Shown here piece after piece: positions 1-8,125 of a stretch of DNA of 64,000 nucleotides. The notes beneath the pieces were generated by a model, which was not told the origin of the DNA, ran no database searches, and saw nothing but the letters and a program-made list of their open reading frames with translations. The number at the start of each line of letters is the position of its first letter. Within the stretch, counting starts at the first letter, position 1. This DNA is from Saccharopolyspora rhizosphaerae. GTDB taxonomy: Bacteria > Actinomycetota > Actinomycetes > Mycobacteriales > Pseudonocardiaceae. Location: assembly GCF_003931915.1 (NCBI RefSeq), contig NZ_RSAA01000007.1, forward strand, positions 248,001 to 312,000, in the 5' to 3' direction. Both the position numbers and the translations under genes were made by a program.

Positions 1-495
1 CGGAGCGAGCTGGTCGACCCACTCCTGCTCGTCCTTCTCGGCCGCCCGCCGAAGCACGGCGTTGGCGAAACCGGAGAGCTTCGAACCGTTCTCGAACCGC
101 ACGATGTCCACAGTGGAGGCGACGGCGGCGTGCGCGGGGATCCGGGTGCGCAGGACCTGGTACACCCCGACGCGCAGCGCGTCGAGCACCTTCGGGTCCA
201 CCTCGGACAGCGGGCGCGTGCTGCACTCGCCGATCACCGCATCCAGCAGCCCCTGCGCCCGGCAGGCGCCGTAGGTGAGCTCGGTGGCCAGCGCCGCGTC
301 GCGACCGGAGAGGCGGCGCTGCTTGAGCAGCGGCGGCAGCGCGAGGTTCGCGTAGGCGTCGCGCTCGCGGACGGCGCGCAACGTCTCCACCGCCACCAGC
401 CGCACCGGGTCGACGTCCACCGGTCGCGGGGTGCCCTTGCGCTGCGGCGGGCGTGCCTTCGACGGGCGGTTGGGCCGTCGGCGGCGTTCGTTCAC
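1..495 (-). CDS. rsmB: RsmB, 16S rRNA cytosine-967 C5-methyltransferase (N-terminal part)
   Basis: This is the first 165 codons of RsmB (Fmu/Sun), which methylates C967 of 16S rRNA; the rest lies beyond the left edge. The reading frame opens with a basic, disordered leader ([11 protein letters not shown]...) and continues into the all-helical NusB-like RNA-binding domain typical of the family, with recognisable segments such as [34 protein letters not shown] and [12 protein letters not shown]. The catalytic Rossmann domain is off the window. The GTG start overlaps the fmt stop in a GTGA quadruplet, so the two genes are translationally coupled. The order def-fmt-rsmB supports the call. Confidence 0.9.
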   Translation of the reverse strand, partial: MNERRRRPNRPSKARPPQRKGTPRPVDVDPVRLVAVETLRAVRERDAYANLALPPLLKQRRLSGRDAALATELTYGACRAQGLLDAVIGECSTRPLSEVDPKVLDALRVGVYQVLRTRIPAHAAVASTVDIVRFENGSKLSGFANAVLRRAAEKDEQEWVDQLAP

Positions 496-1415
496 TGGAG
501 CTCTTCTCCTTGCTCGAGGCGTGTTCCGCGCGCCCAGTCGGTGGCGGCCATGCGCTTCTTGCCCGCGGCCTGCACCTCGCCGAGCGCGACGGCGGTGGTG
601 CCGGTGCCGACGAGGACGCGGCGCTTCTGGACCTCGATCTCGCCGGGCCGCAGCTTCTCCTCGGTGACGGTGACGGGACCGAGCTTGAAACGCTCCTCCC
701 CCAGCCACGCCCACGCCCCGGGGTCCGGGGTGACGGCGCGGATGAGGCGGTCGACGGCTGGGGCCGGCTCGGTGAAGTCGACCTTGGCGTCCTCCACGGT
801 GACCTTCGGCGCGTAGCTGACCCCGTCGGTGGGCTGCTCCTCGGCGCGCACCGTGCCGTCCTCGACGCCGTCGAGCGTGGCGGTCATCAGACCGGCACCC
901 GAGACCGAGAGGCGTTCGAGCAGGTCACCGGCCGTGTCGGTGGGGAGGATCTCCTCGGTGACCACGCCGAAGACCGGACCGGCGTCGAGCTCGCGGACGA
1001 TGCGGAAGGTGCTCGCACCGGTGATCTCGTCGCCGTGGCGGATCGCGGCCTGCACAGGCGCGGCCCCGCGCCAGGCGGGCAGCAGCGAGAAGTGCAGGTT
1101 GATCCACCCGTGCTGCGGGATCGACAGCGCTTCCTCCCGCAACAGCGCGCCGTAGGCGACGACCGGGCAGCAGTCGGGCCCGATCTCGCGCAACCGCGCC
1201 AGGAACTCCGGGTCGGAGGCCTTGGCGGGCGTGAGGACTTCGATGCCGTGCTCGTCGGCGAGCGCGCCGACCGGCGAGCGCACGAGCTTGCGGCCGCGCC
1301 CGGCGGGCGCGTCGGGGCGGGTGACGACGGCGGCGACCTCGTGCCGGTCGGAGTCGACCAGCGCTCGCAGCGCGGGCACGGCGGCCGCGGGTGTTCCGGC
1401 GAAGACCACGCGCAT
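492..1415 (-). CDS. fmt: Methionyl-tRNA formyltransferase
   Basis: A 307-residue Fmt, the usual length, which formylates initiator Met-tRNA using 10-formyltetrahydrofolate in the cytosol. Visible signatures are the N-terminal Rossmann start (MRVVFAGTP), the formyl-transfer motif [12 protein letters not shown] carrying the catalytic Asn and His, and LDAGPV with the catalytic Asp about 35 residues further on; the C-terminal OB-like tRNA-binding domain follows. It starts 2 nt after def ends and its stop overlaps rsmB, so def, fmt and rsmB form one unit: formylation, deformylation and ribosome maturation. Nothing looks damaged. Confidence 0.97.
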   Translation of the reverse strand: MRVVFAGTPAAAVPALRALVDSDRHEVAAVVTRPDAPAGRGRKLVRSPVGALADEHGIEVLTPAKASDPEFLARLREIGPDCCPVVAYGALLREEALSIPQHGWINLHFSLLPAWRGAAPVQAAIRHGDEITGASTFRIVRELDAGPVFGVVTEEILPTDTAGDLLERLSVSGAGLMTATLDGVEDGTVRAEEQPTDGVSYAPKVTVEDAKVDFTEPAPAVDRLIRAVTPDPGAWAWLGEERFKLGPVTVTEEKLRPGEIEVQKRRVLVGTGTTAVALGEVQAAGKKRMAATDWARGTRLEQGEELQ

Positions 1416-1417
1416 GG

Positions 1418-1963
1418 TCAGCGGCCTCCGAACAGCGGGTGCGGGTTCTGCTTCATGACGGGGACGGTGCCGTCGAACCAGGGGGCCTGCCGGATCTCGC
1501 GCATGGCGGCCTTGCGGGTCTCCTCGTCGAGGCGGTCCAGGAACAGCACGCCGTCCAGGTGGTCGGTCTCGTGCTGGATGCAGCGCGCCAGCAGGTCGGT
1601 GCCCTCGACCTCGACGGGTTCACCGTGCGCGTTCCAGCCGCGCGCGACGACGTGCTGGGAGCGCAGGCAGTCCCAGGACATCCCGGGGATGGACAGGCAG
1701 CCCTCGGGTCCGAGCTGGTCGGTGTCGCCGACCGCGGTCCAGGTGGGGTTGATGAGGTGCCCGGCGAAGCCGTCGCAGTGGTAGGTGAACACGCGCAGGC
1801 TCACGCCCAGCTGCGGTGCGGCCAGGCCGGCGCCGCCCTGGTCCTCCATGGTGTCCCAGAGGTCCTTGACGAGGGTGCGCAGCTCCTTGTCGAAGTCGAC
1901 CACCTCGTCGGCCTTCGTGCGCAGGACGGGGTCGCCGAAGAGTCTGATCGGCTGGACGGTCAC
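1418..1963 (-). CDS. def: Peptide deformylase
   Basis: A 181-residue peptide deformylase, which removes the N-formyl group from nascent proteins. All three metal-site motifs are intact: [10 protein letters not shown] (motif 1), EGCLSIPG with the Cys ligand (motif 2) and QHETDHLDG with the two His ligands and catalytic Glu (motif 3). It is the first gene of the def-fmt-rsmB unit, and the gene-free repeat region lies directly upstream, so its promoter must sit at about 1970-2030. The length and motifs fit a standard actinobacterial enzyme. Confidence 0.97.
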   Translation of the reverse strand: MTVQPIRLFGDPVLRTKADEVVDFDKELRTLVKDLWDTMEDQGGAGLAAPQLGVSLRVFTYHCDGFAGHLINPTWTAVGDTDQLGPEGCLSIPGMSWDCLRSQHVVARGWNAHGEPVEVEGTDLLARCIQHETDHLDGVLFLDRLDEETRKAAMREIRQAPWFDGTVPVMKQNPHPLFGGR

Positions 1964-2129
1964 CTGGTCTCCCTGAAACGTCGACTACGACCCGACGAGT
2001 CTAGTCGCCGACCAGCACACCCCCACTCACCGCCGCACCCCACCCCTCGATCACCAACCACCCCACCCCACGCCCCGCGGGGCCCACCCCCGCGAACAGA
2101 ACCCCGCGCGACCTGTCGAGCCGACACAA

Positions 2130-3076
2130 CTTCGCGAGAACTTCGCACAGCAACACCCGACCAGCACCAACACACCCGGCCATCCCCCTGGACCCCGCGT
2201 GTCGGAACAGGAGAGCCGGGCCCCACGCGCACAAGGCCGTGCGCGGACCCCACGCCATGCCGCGCGACACCGGGGACCGACACCTCGCACGACACCACCC
2301 AGGACCGACACTCGCACGACACCACCAAGGCCCGAGGACGCGTTTGCGGCCAAGCACCCCAAGTCAAGGCACCCCCGGCTCGTTGACGGCGGGACTTTCG
2401 CGCGCGATCTCGGGCCCGAAGATCGCCTCGCACTGTCACGCGAAGTCGAAACAGCGCTGTCCAGCACCAACACACCCGGCCGTCCACCTGGACGCCTCGC
2501 GTCGGGACAGGGGAGCGAGCCGGGCCACGCGCACATGCCGTTCACGGAGTCGAAGTCACCTCACGCGACACCCTCGGGCGACACCACCGGGACCGGTACC
2601 TCGCGCGACACCACCAGGTCCGGGGACGTCTTGCGGCCGAGCACCCCAAGTCACGGCATCCCCCGGCTCCTTCGGTTCGGTGGAGGCAGGACGGCGTTAC
2701 TTCGCGCGCAACCTCGGGCCCGAAGATCGCCTCGCAATGTCACGCGAAGTCGAAACAGCGCTGTCCAGCACCAACACACCCGGCCGTCCACCTCGACGTC
2801 TCATGTCGGGGCAGGAGAGCCGTGCTCAGCGCGTGAAACATCGGTCGCGGGGTGACGACACCTCACGCGACAGCACCCGGATCCGGGGACACGTTGCGGC
2901 CGAGCACCCCAAGTCACGACACCTCCCATCCCGTTCGGTGGAGGCACGACGGCGCTACTTCGCGCGCAACCTCGGGCCCGAAGATCGCCTCCTAATGTCG
3001 CGCCGAAGTTCGAACAGCAAACGCCCTGACCAGCACCAACACACCCGGCCGTCCACCTCGACGTCTCGTGTCGGGG
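2130..3076. repeat. Gene-free tract with four copies of a ~300-bp imperfect repeat
   Basis: The stretch from def (1963) to the ggt terminator (3094) holds no credible gene; its open frames are composition-driven. It contains four imperfect tandem units anchored by the exact 20-mer CCAGCACCAACACACCCGGC at 2161, 2461, 2765 and 3030, giving spacings of 300, 304 and 265 bp. Each unit also has a CTCGGGCCCGAAGATCGCCT block (2411, 2714 and 2972 onward in units 2-4) and a GCGGCC-AGCACCCCAAGTCA block. Unit 1 is the most diverged. Copies of a 20-nt element also present near 18.2-18.5 kb lie inside the units (2432-2450, 2736-2754, 2994-3014). Confidence 0.85.
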
Positions 3077-3093
3077 CGGGAGTGGTGGCGACG

Positions 3094-3129
3094 CGCGGGA
3101 TGTCGTTCGCGGGTGAACGACATCCCGCG
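3094..3129 (-). terminator. Intrinsic terminator of the gamma-glutamyltransferase gene
   Basis: A perfect 15-bp stem (CGCGGGATGTCGTTC and its complement) with a 6-nt loop, 19 nt past the ggt stop codon. It has no U-tract, as is common in high-GC actinobacteria. It also separates ggt from the repeat tract. Confidence 0.75.
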
Positions 3130-3148
3130 CGACCGGGGCGTCGCTCGG

Positions 3149-4942
3149 TCAGGGGGTGGGGATGAGGACGGCGGCGGCTCCGCCGCCTCGGCGCTGCGGT
3201 TCTGCCGCCGCGATCCAGCGCCCGTCGGGCAGGCGCTCGACGCCGGTGGCGGCGCCGATCTCGTCGGTCGATTCGAACCGGTGGCCCAGCGCTTCGAGCT
3301 TGGCCGCTTCGGGCTGCGCGAGGAAGCCGGGCTCGGCGTCGGTGGTGGCGCTGTTGCGCTGCGAGGCGCGCGGTTCGGCGATCGCCTCGGCCAGCGACTG
3401 GCCCCGGTCGACCCGGCCGGTGAGCGTCTGCAGCACGGTGGTGATGATCGTCGCGCCGCCCGGGCTGCCCAGCGCCAGCACAGGCTCGCCGTCGCGCAGC
3501 ACGATCGTCGGGCTCATCGAGCTGCGCGGCCGCTTGCCCGGCTCCGGCAGGTTGGGGTCCGGCACACCGGGCGAGACGGGCCTGAAGTTGAAGTCCGTGA
3601 GCTCGTTGTTGAGCAGGAAGCCGCGGCCGGGGACGACGATGCCGCTGCCGCCGGTCTGCTCGATCGTCAGCGTGTAGGCCACGATGTCGCCACGCGCGTC
3701 GGCCACCGTGAGGTGCGTGGTGTGGGGGCCCTCGTAGGGCTCGCCGCCGCCGCGACCGCCCTCGCAGCCTTGCGGCGACCCGGGGTCACCGGGCGCGGCG
3801 GGCGCGGGGATCACCGCGTCGTCGCTGATCAGGCACTCGCGGGAGGCCGCGAACTCGTCGCTGAGCAGCTGTTCGGTGGGCACGTCGGAGTAGGCGGGGT
3901 CGCCGACCCACCGGTTGCGGTCGGCGAAGCCGAGCTTGCTCGCTTCGAGGTAGCGGTGCAGGTAGCCGGTCTTGTCCGCGGGCCTCAGCTCGCCGCGTTC
4001 GAGGATGTTGAGCGCCTCGCCGACGGTCGTGCCACCGGATCCGGAGGGCGCCATGCCGTAGACGTCGAGGCCTCGGTAGTCGGAGTGCGTGGGCGCCTGG
4101 TCGAGGACCCGGTAGTCGCGCAGGTCGGCGCCGGTCATCCCGCCTGGCCGGACGTTCCTGCCGGCGGCCGGGTCGACCGGCGGCTCGGTGACGGTCTTGA
4201 CGACGTCGTCCCCGATGTCGCCGGAGTGCAGCGCCTGCACGCCTTCGGTCCCGAGCTGCCGGTAGGTGTCGGCGAGGTCGGGGTTGCGGTGCACGCTGCC
4301 GACGGCGGGCGGCTGCCCACCGGGCAGGAACAGCTCGCGGGTGGCCGGGAAGGCGCTGAAGCGCTCCTGGTTGGCGGCGGTCTGCGAGCGGAAGGTCTCG
4401 TCGACGACGAAGCCCTCGCGCGCCAGCTGCTCGGCCGGGCGCAGGACCTCGCCGAGGTCCTTGCTGCCCCAGCGCTCCAGCGCGCGCTGCCAGGTCTGCG
4501 GGGTGCCGGGGACGCCGACGCCGAGTCCGCTGGTGACGGCCTCCTCGAACGGGATCGGCTGCCCGTTCTCCAGGAACATGTCCTCGCGCGCGGAGGCGGG
4601 CGCGGTCTCGCGTCCGTCGATGGTCTCGACCTCGCCGGTCGAGGCGTCGTAGTGCACGAAGTAGCCGCCACCGCCGATGCCCGACGAGTAGGGCTCGGTG
4701 ACGCCGAGCGCGGCGGCGGTGGCCACGGCCGCGTCGGCAGCCGTGCCGCCGCGGCGCAGCACGTCGAGCCCGACCTGCGTGGCGTAGGGGTCGACGCTGG
4801 AGACAGCGCCGCAGTACCCGACGGCTTCAGCGCGTTTGGGCGGTTCCTGCTCGGCCTGCTGCGGGGACGCCGCCTGCGCCGCCGGCACCACCAGCGCGCA
4901 CACGCCGAGCGCGCTCAACCCCACCCGGATGCTCGACCGCAT
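3149..4942 (-). CDS. ggt: Gamma-glutamyltransferase, exported
   Basis: A 597-residue gamma-glutamyltranspeptidase, an autoprocessing Ntn hydrolase that cleaves gamma-glutamyl bonds of glutathione-like thiols and other gamma-glutamyl compounds outside the membrane. The N-terminus is a Sec-type signal peptide with a Leu/Val/Ala core ending at AQAAS. The large-subunit signature GIGGGGYFV is present. The processing site GPHTTHLTVAD lies near residue 407, where the first Thr of THL becomes the nucleophile, and the small-subunit motifs SSMSPT and GSPGGA follow. The length matches the family. It is transcribed alone between a terminator and the DUF4015 gene. The natural substrate in a mycothiol-using organism is not evident from sequence. 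Confidence 0.93.
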   Translation of the reverse strand: MRSSIRVGLSALGVCALVVPAAQAASPQQAEQEPPKRAEAVGYCGAVSSVDPYATQVGLDVLRRGGTAADAAVATAAALGVTEPYSSGIGGGGYFVHYDASTGEVETIDGRETAPASAREDMFLENGQPIPFEEAVTSGLGVGVPGTPQTWQRALERWGSKDLGEVLRPAEQLAREGFVVDETFRSQTAANQERFSAFPATRELFLPGGQPPAVGSVHRNPDLADTYRQLGTEGVQALHSGDIGDDVVKTVTEPPVDPAAGRNVRPGGMTGADLRDYRVLDQAPTHSDYRGLDVYGMAPSGSGGTTVGEALNILERGELRPADKTGYLHRYLEASKLGFADRNRWVGDPAYSDVPTEQLLSDEFAASRECLISDDAVIPAPAAPGDPGSPQGCEGGRGGGEPYEGPHTTHLTVADARGDIVAYTLTIEQTGGSGIVVPGRGFLLNNELTDFNFRPVSPGVPDPNLPEPGKRPRSSMSPTIVLRDGEPVLALGSPGGATIITTVLQTLTGRVDRGQSLAEAIAEPRASQRNSATTDAEPGFLAQPEAAKLEALGHRFESTDEIGAATGVERLPDGRWIAAAEPQRRGGGAAAVLIPTP

Positions 4943-5020
4943 CTGTCCCGGACCTCCTGGTGCGCTCCCTGTTCAGCGAGCGGCGCGGCCGTGAGCCGCG
5001 TGCGCCGGCACGCCTCCCGG

Positions 5021-5052
5021 GTGCGCCACTCCCACCAGGAGCGGCGGCGCAC
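5021..5052 (-). terminator. Possible terminator downstream of the DUF4015 gene
   Basis: A 7-bp inverted repeat GTGCGCC/GGCGCAC with an inner CTCC/GGAG pairing, about 50 nt after the stop of the upstream gene. It is weak and without a U-tract, so this is only a suggestion. Confidence 0.35.
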
Positions 5053-5101
5053 GCGTTCCAGGAGACGTGCCGGCTTCCGCTGCGAAGTTGACCTCAGCAA
5101 C

Positions 5102-6685
5102 CTAACCCGTCGGCTTGAGCGCCGCCTCGTGGTAGCGGCAGTTCGGCGCCCACAGCAGGAAGGAGTTCATGCCGTTGCTGCCGGCGGCGTCGATCTGCGC
5201 GGCGACTTCGCCGGGACCGTAGGAGGCTCCGAGGCTGAAGTCCTGCAGCCAGGGGATGATCTGCACGTCCGTGCCCTCGACGGCCTTCGCGAACTCCGCC
5301 AGCGAGCGCTGCACGATGTCGTAGGGCTGGGTGTTGGGGTTGGCGACCCCGAACTCGCCCTCCGCCCAGTGCGAGGGGTAGACCATGGGTGCGATGTAGT
5401 CGACGTACTGGGACATCTGCCGGATGTCCTGGGCGATCTCGGTCGGCCGGTCGACCGCGATGCCGAACACGGAAGCGCCCAGCAGCGCGCCGCGCGAGCG
5501 CACCTCCGTCTGGGTTTGGCGCAGGAAGTCGGCGATGGCCGCCTCCGGGGTGCCGACCAGGTTCGGGATCCGCATCTGCTCGATGTGGCCGTCCGGGCGG
5601 CGCACGTAGTCGTAGAGCACGTCGTCGAAGCCGAGCTGGGCGGCTTCGGCGGCGATGTCGACGTTGTACTGGCGCACCACCGGGTCGGCGAAGTTGGTGA
5701 AGGCGAACTGGCCGTAGCCGCTGGACCAGGGCGAACCACCCGCGGTCTGCACGACGCGTTCGGGGTGGCCGCCGTTCCAGGACGCGGCACCGAGCACCGG
5801 GTCCTTGAACGCCACGAGCCGGCCGACCACGCGCACGCCCATGCCGTGCAGCTGGTCGAGGACCTCGCGGGCGTTGTAGTAGCCCTTGACCGCGCCGATC
5901 TGGTGCGCCATCGGGACCGCGGAGTCGTAGACGACTTCGCCGCTCTCGTCCTTGAGGTCGATCTCGACGGTGTCGATCTTGCCCTGGCGAGCCATCTCCA
6001 GGATGGGCTCGCGCAGCGACGAACTGGTCCAGGCCATGCCGGTGACGTGCACCGCCCGCATCCCCGGGTGCTTGACGTGGACGGTCATGGTGCGCTCGGT
6101 CCTGTTGCCCGCGAGGTCGGTGGCGACGACCTTGACGTCGCGGTCCGGTTTGTCGACCACGACGCGGAAAGCGCCTTGCGGGTCGGTCGAGACCCGCTTG
6201 CCGGCGACCTCCACGCGGTCGGCACCGTGCGCCTTGCCGGTCACGGTGACCGGGCGGTTGGGGGCTTCGGGACGCAGCGAGTCGTCGACCTGGAGGTCCG
6301 GCGGCGTGCTGTCCACAGTGAACTGGTGACTCGTGGTGTCTGAACCGAGCCAGGAGATGCTCCGCGGTGTGTCGACGACCAACTCGTGCCGACCGTCCGG
6401 CAGGCCGGAGGTGGCCATGGTCAAACCGCCTGGGACCTGGCGCGCAGGGACCTCCCGGCCGTCGATCGTGAGCTTGGCGTTGTCCACCCCCTGGATGCCC
6501 ACCTCGGCACCCGGGTTCACCGGCTGAGCCAAACCGGTGACTCGTACGTCCTCTGTGGACAACGTTCGCAGCAGGAGGAGGCCGAAGAGCAGCACCAGCG
6601 CGGCACCGGCTCCGATCGCGACGAACTTCTTCCTACCGGTACTGATGGCCTTGATGCGGGAGCGCGCTGAAGCAGCATCCGACAT
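5102..6685 (-). CDS. Membrane-anchored putative glycoside hydrolase (DUF4015 type)
   Basis: A 527-residue protein with a short basic cytoplasmic head, one transmembrane segment (about residues 20-40), a beta-rich spacer (about 60-200) with Ig-like features such as VDSTPPDLQVDDS and DLAGNRTERTMTV, and from about residue 210 a TIM-barrel-like domain of the DUF4015/putative glycosyl hydrolase family (AVHVTGMAW, VEIDLKDESGEVVYDS, VRVVGRLVAFKDP, VLYDYVRRP, DYIAPMVYPSHW). Family membership suggests polysaccharide or peptidoglycan hydrolysis outside the cell; the substrate is unknown. It is divergent from a polysaccharide deacetylase gene, so the pair may act on the same wall polymer. That is inference from position only. 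Confidence 0.8.
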   Translation of the reverse strand: MSDAASARSRIKAISTGRKKFVAIGAGAALVLLFGLLLLRTLSTEDVRVTGLAQPVNPGAEVGIQGVDNAKLTIDGREVPARQVPGGLTMATSGLPDGRHELVVDTPRSISWLGSDTTSHQFTVDSTPPDLQVDDSLRPEAPNRPVTVTGKAHGADRVEVAGKRVSTDPQGAFRVVVDKPDRDVKVVATDLAGNRTERTMTVHVKHPGMRAVHVTGMAWTSSSLREPILEMARQGKIDTVEIDLKDESGEVVYDSAVPMAHQIGAVKGYYNAREVLDQLHGMGVRVVGRLVAFKDPVLGAASWNGGHPERVVQTAGGSPWSSGYGQFAFTNFADPVVRQYNVDIAAEAAQLGFDDVLYDYVRRPDGHIEQMRIPNLVGTPEAAIADFLRQTQTEVRSRGALLGASVFGIAVDRPTEIAQDIRQMSQYVDYIAPMVYPSHWAEGEFGVANPNTQPYDIVQRSLAEFAKAVEGTDVQIIPWLQDFSLGASYGPGEVAAQIDAAGSNGMNSFLLWAPNCRYHEAALKPTG

Positions 6686-6862
6686 CGGTTTCGCCTCCCC
6701 GACTTAGGCGAACTCGCGCGGTGCACGAATTTCGTTGCTTGGCAATTGAGTTCCGGACGCCGAAGCGCGGCCGGACATCCACTGTCGCAGTCGGATCGGG
6801 CTAGATCAATTGGCCACTTGGAGTATCCCTCCGGAGGAAGTTGATCTATACCGTTGGTTCCG

Positions 6863-7885
6863 ATGTCACCTTCCACGACTCCGGTTCGCGCGGCGGCTCT
6901 CGCGATGTTGCTCGCGACGACCGCGTGCAGCGCAGCCCCCGCGCCCGCTCCGCCACCGCCTCCCGCCCCTCCCGCTGCACCACCCGCTCCCCCACCACCG
7001 CCGGACCCGGCGTCGGTCGGGGCCAACGAGCTCGGGGACGTGCCGGTGCTGATGTACCACCGGATCACACCCACTCCGACCAGCGTGTACGACCGGACAC
7101 CGGTGGATTTCCGGGCCGAGCTCGAGCGCCTGGCCCGGGAGGACTACGTGCCCGTGACGGCCACCGAGTACGCCGCCGGGAAGATCGACATCCCGGCCGG
7201 CAAGCACCCCGTGGTGCTGACCTTCGACGACGGGTCGGCCTCGCAGTTCACTGTGGACGGAGCGGGCAACCCGCCACCGGAGTCGGCGATCGGCATCCTG
7301 CTCTCGGTCGCCGAGGCGAACCCCGGGTTCCGGCCCGTCGCGACGATGTACGTGTTCAACCCGCCGTTCGAGGAACCCACCGGACGGCGCAGCCTCACCT
7401 GGTTGCACCACAACGGCTTCGAGATCGGCAACCACACGCTCAACCACCCGAACCTCGGCAAGGTCTCCTCGGAGGAAGCGCAGCGGGAGATCGCCGGGAT
7501 GCAGCGCGTCATCACCGACGCGGTGCCTGGCCTGCAGGTCGACTCGATCGCGTTGCCGCTGGGCATGCACCCCGACGACGAGCAGCTGGCCACCGACGGC
7601 TCGGCCGACGGCGTCACCTACCACCACACCAGCGTGATGCTGGTGGGCTCCAATCCCGCTCCGTCACCGCTCACCAGCGATTTCGACCCGGCGAACATCC
7701 CGCGCATCCGCTCGCAGGGCCCGGACGGCGAGGACGCGAACTACGGTTCCACGGCCTGGCTGGACAAGCTCGCGGCCGACCCCGCCTCCCGCTACACCTC
7801 GGACGGTGACCCGGCCACGACGTCGGCACCGCACGGCGCGACCGAGGACCCGGCCCCGACCGCACCGAACGTGCAGCGCTACTGA
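6863..7885 (+). CDS. Exported polysaccharide deacetylase family protein
   Basis: About 340 residues: a signal sequence (RAAALAMLLATTAC, possibly a weak lipobox), a Pro/Ala-rich linker, then a NodB-like deacetylase domain. Visible motifs are VPVLMYHRI, the Asp-Asp metal/catalytic motif VLTFDDGS and the zinc motif GNHTLNHPNL. The family removes acetyl groups from N-acetylglucosamine polymers. The ATG at 6863 is chosen; a TTG three codons earlier is also in frame, and the GGAGG at 6833 sits far from both, so the exact start is uncertain. It is divergent from the DUF4015 gene with about 180 bp between them. Confidence 0.85.
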   Translation: MSPSTTPVRAAALAMLLATTACSAAPAPAPPPPPAPPAAPPAPPPPPDPASVGANELGDVPVLMYHRITPTPTSVYDRTPVDFRAELERLAREDYVPVTATEYAAGKIDIPAGKHPVVLTFDDGSASQFTVDGAGNPPPESAIGILLSVAEANPGFRPVATMYVFNPPFEEPTGRRSLTWLHHNGFEIGNHTLNHPNLGKVSSEEAQREIAGMQRVITDAVPGLQVDSIALPLGMHPDDEQLATDGSADGVTYHHTSVMLVGSNPAPSPLTSDFDPANIPRIRSQGPDGEDANYGSTAWLDKLAADPASRYTSDGDPATTSAPHGATEDPAPTAPNVQRY

Positions 7886-7896
7886 ACCACCGAGGT

Positions 7897-7927
7897 CCCG
7901 CCCGCGGAACGCAGGTCTGCGGGCGGG
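7897..7927 (+). terminator. Terminator of the polysaccharide deacetylase gene
   Basis: A 9-bp GC-only inverted repeat (CCCGCCCGC/GCGGGCGGG) with a 13-nt loop starting 12 nt after the stop codon. Confidence 0.6.
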
Positions 7928-8125
7928 GCGTCGGCGCGTGATCGGTTGCCCCTCACCAGGAACCGTCACCGTTCCGCATGCCGATCGTGACCGGCGCGTG
8001 AGCCGGGTTGGTGTGAACGGGCCCCCTGCGTTCACACCGCTGCGAAAAGCGCGACACGCAGCGTTGATCAGCTGCTAGCGTCCCGACATCACCACACCGC
8101 AGAAACCGGAGGGGGGTTTCCGCTG

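Noticed and set aside
1960..3165. Several open frames of 100-300 codons in the repeat tract
   Set aside because: Composition is Ser/Pro/Arg/Thr-rich, the frames differ between repeat units and none has a ribosome binding site, so they are not credible genes.
3260..3290. tRNA-like GATTCGAACC T-loop sequence
   Set aside because: It lies inside the ggt coding frame and no cloverleaf arms can be found around it.
453..6343. Very long open frames on the plus strand opposite fmt, def, ggt and the DUF4015 gene
   Set aside because: They are mirror frames of strongly supported minus-strand genes, have Arg/Gly/Ala/Val-biased composition and contain no family motif; high GC removes stop codons.
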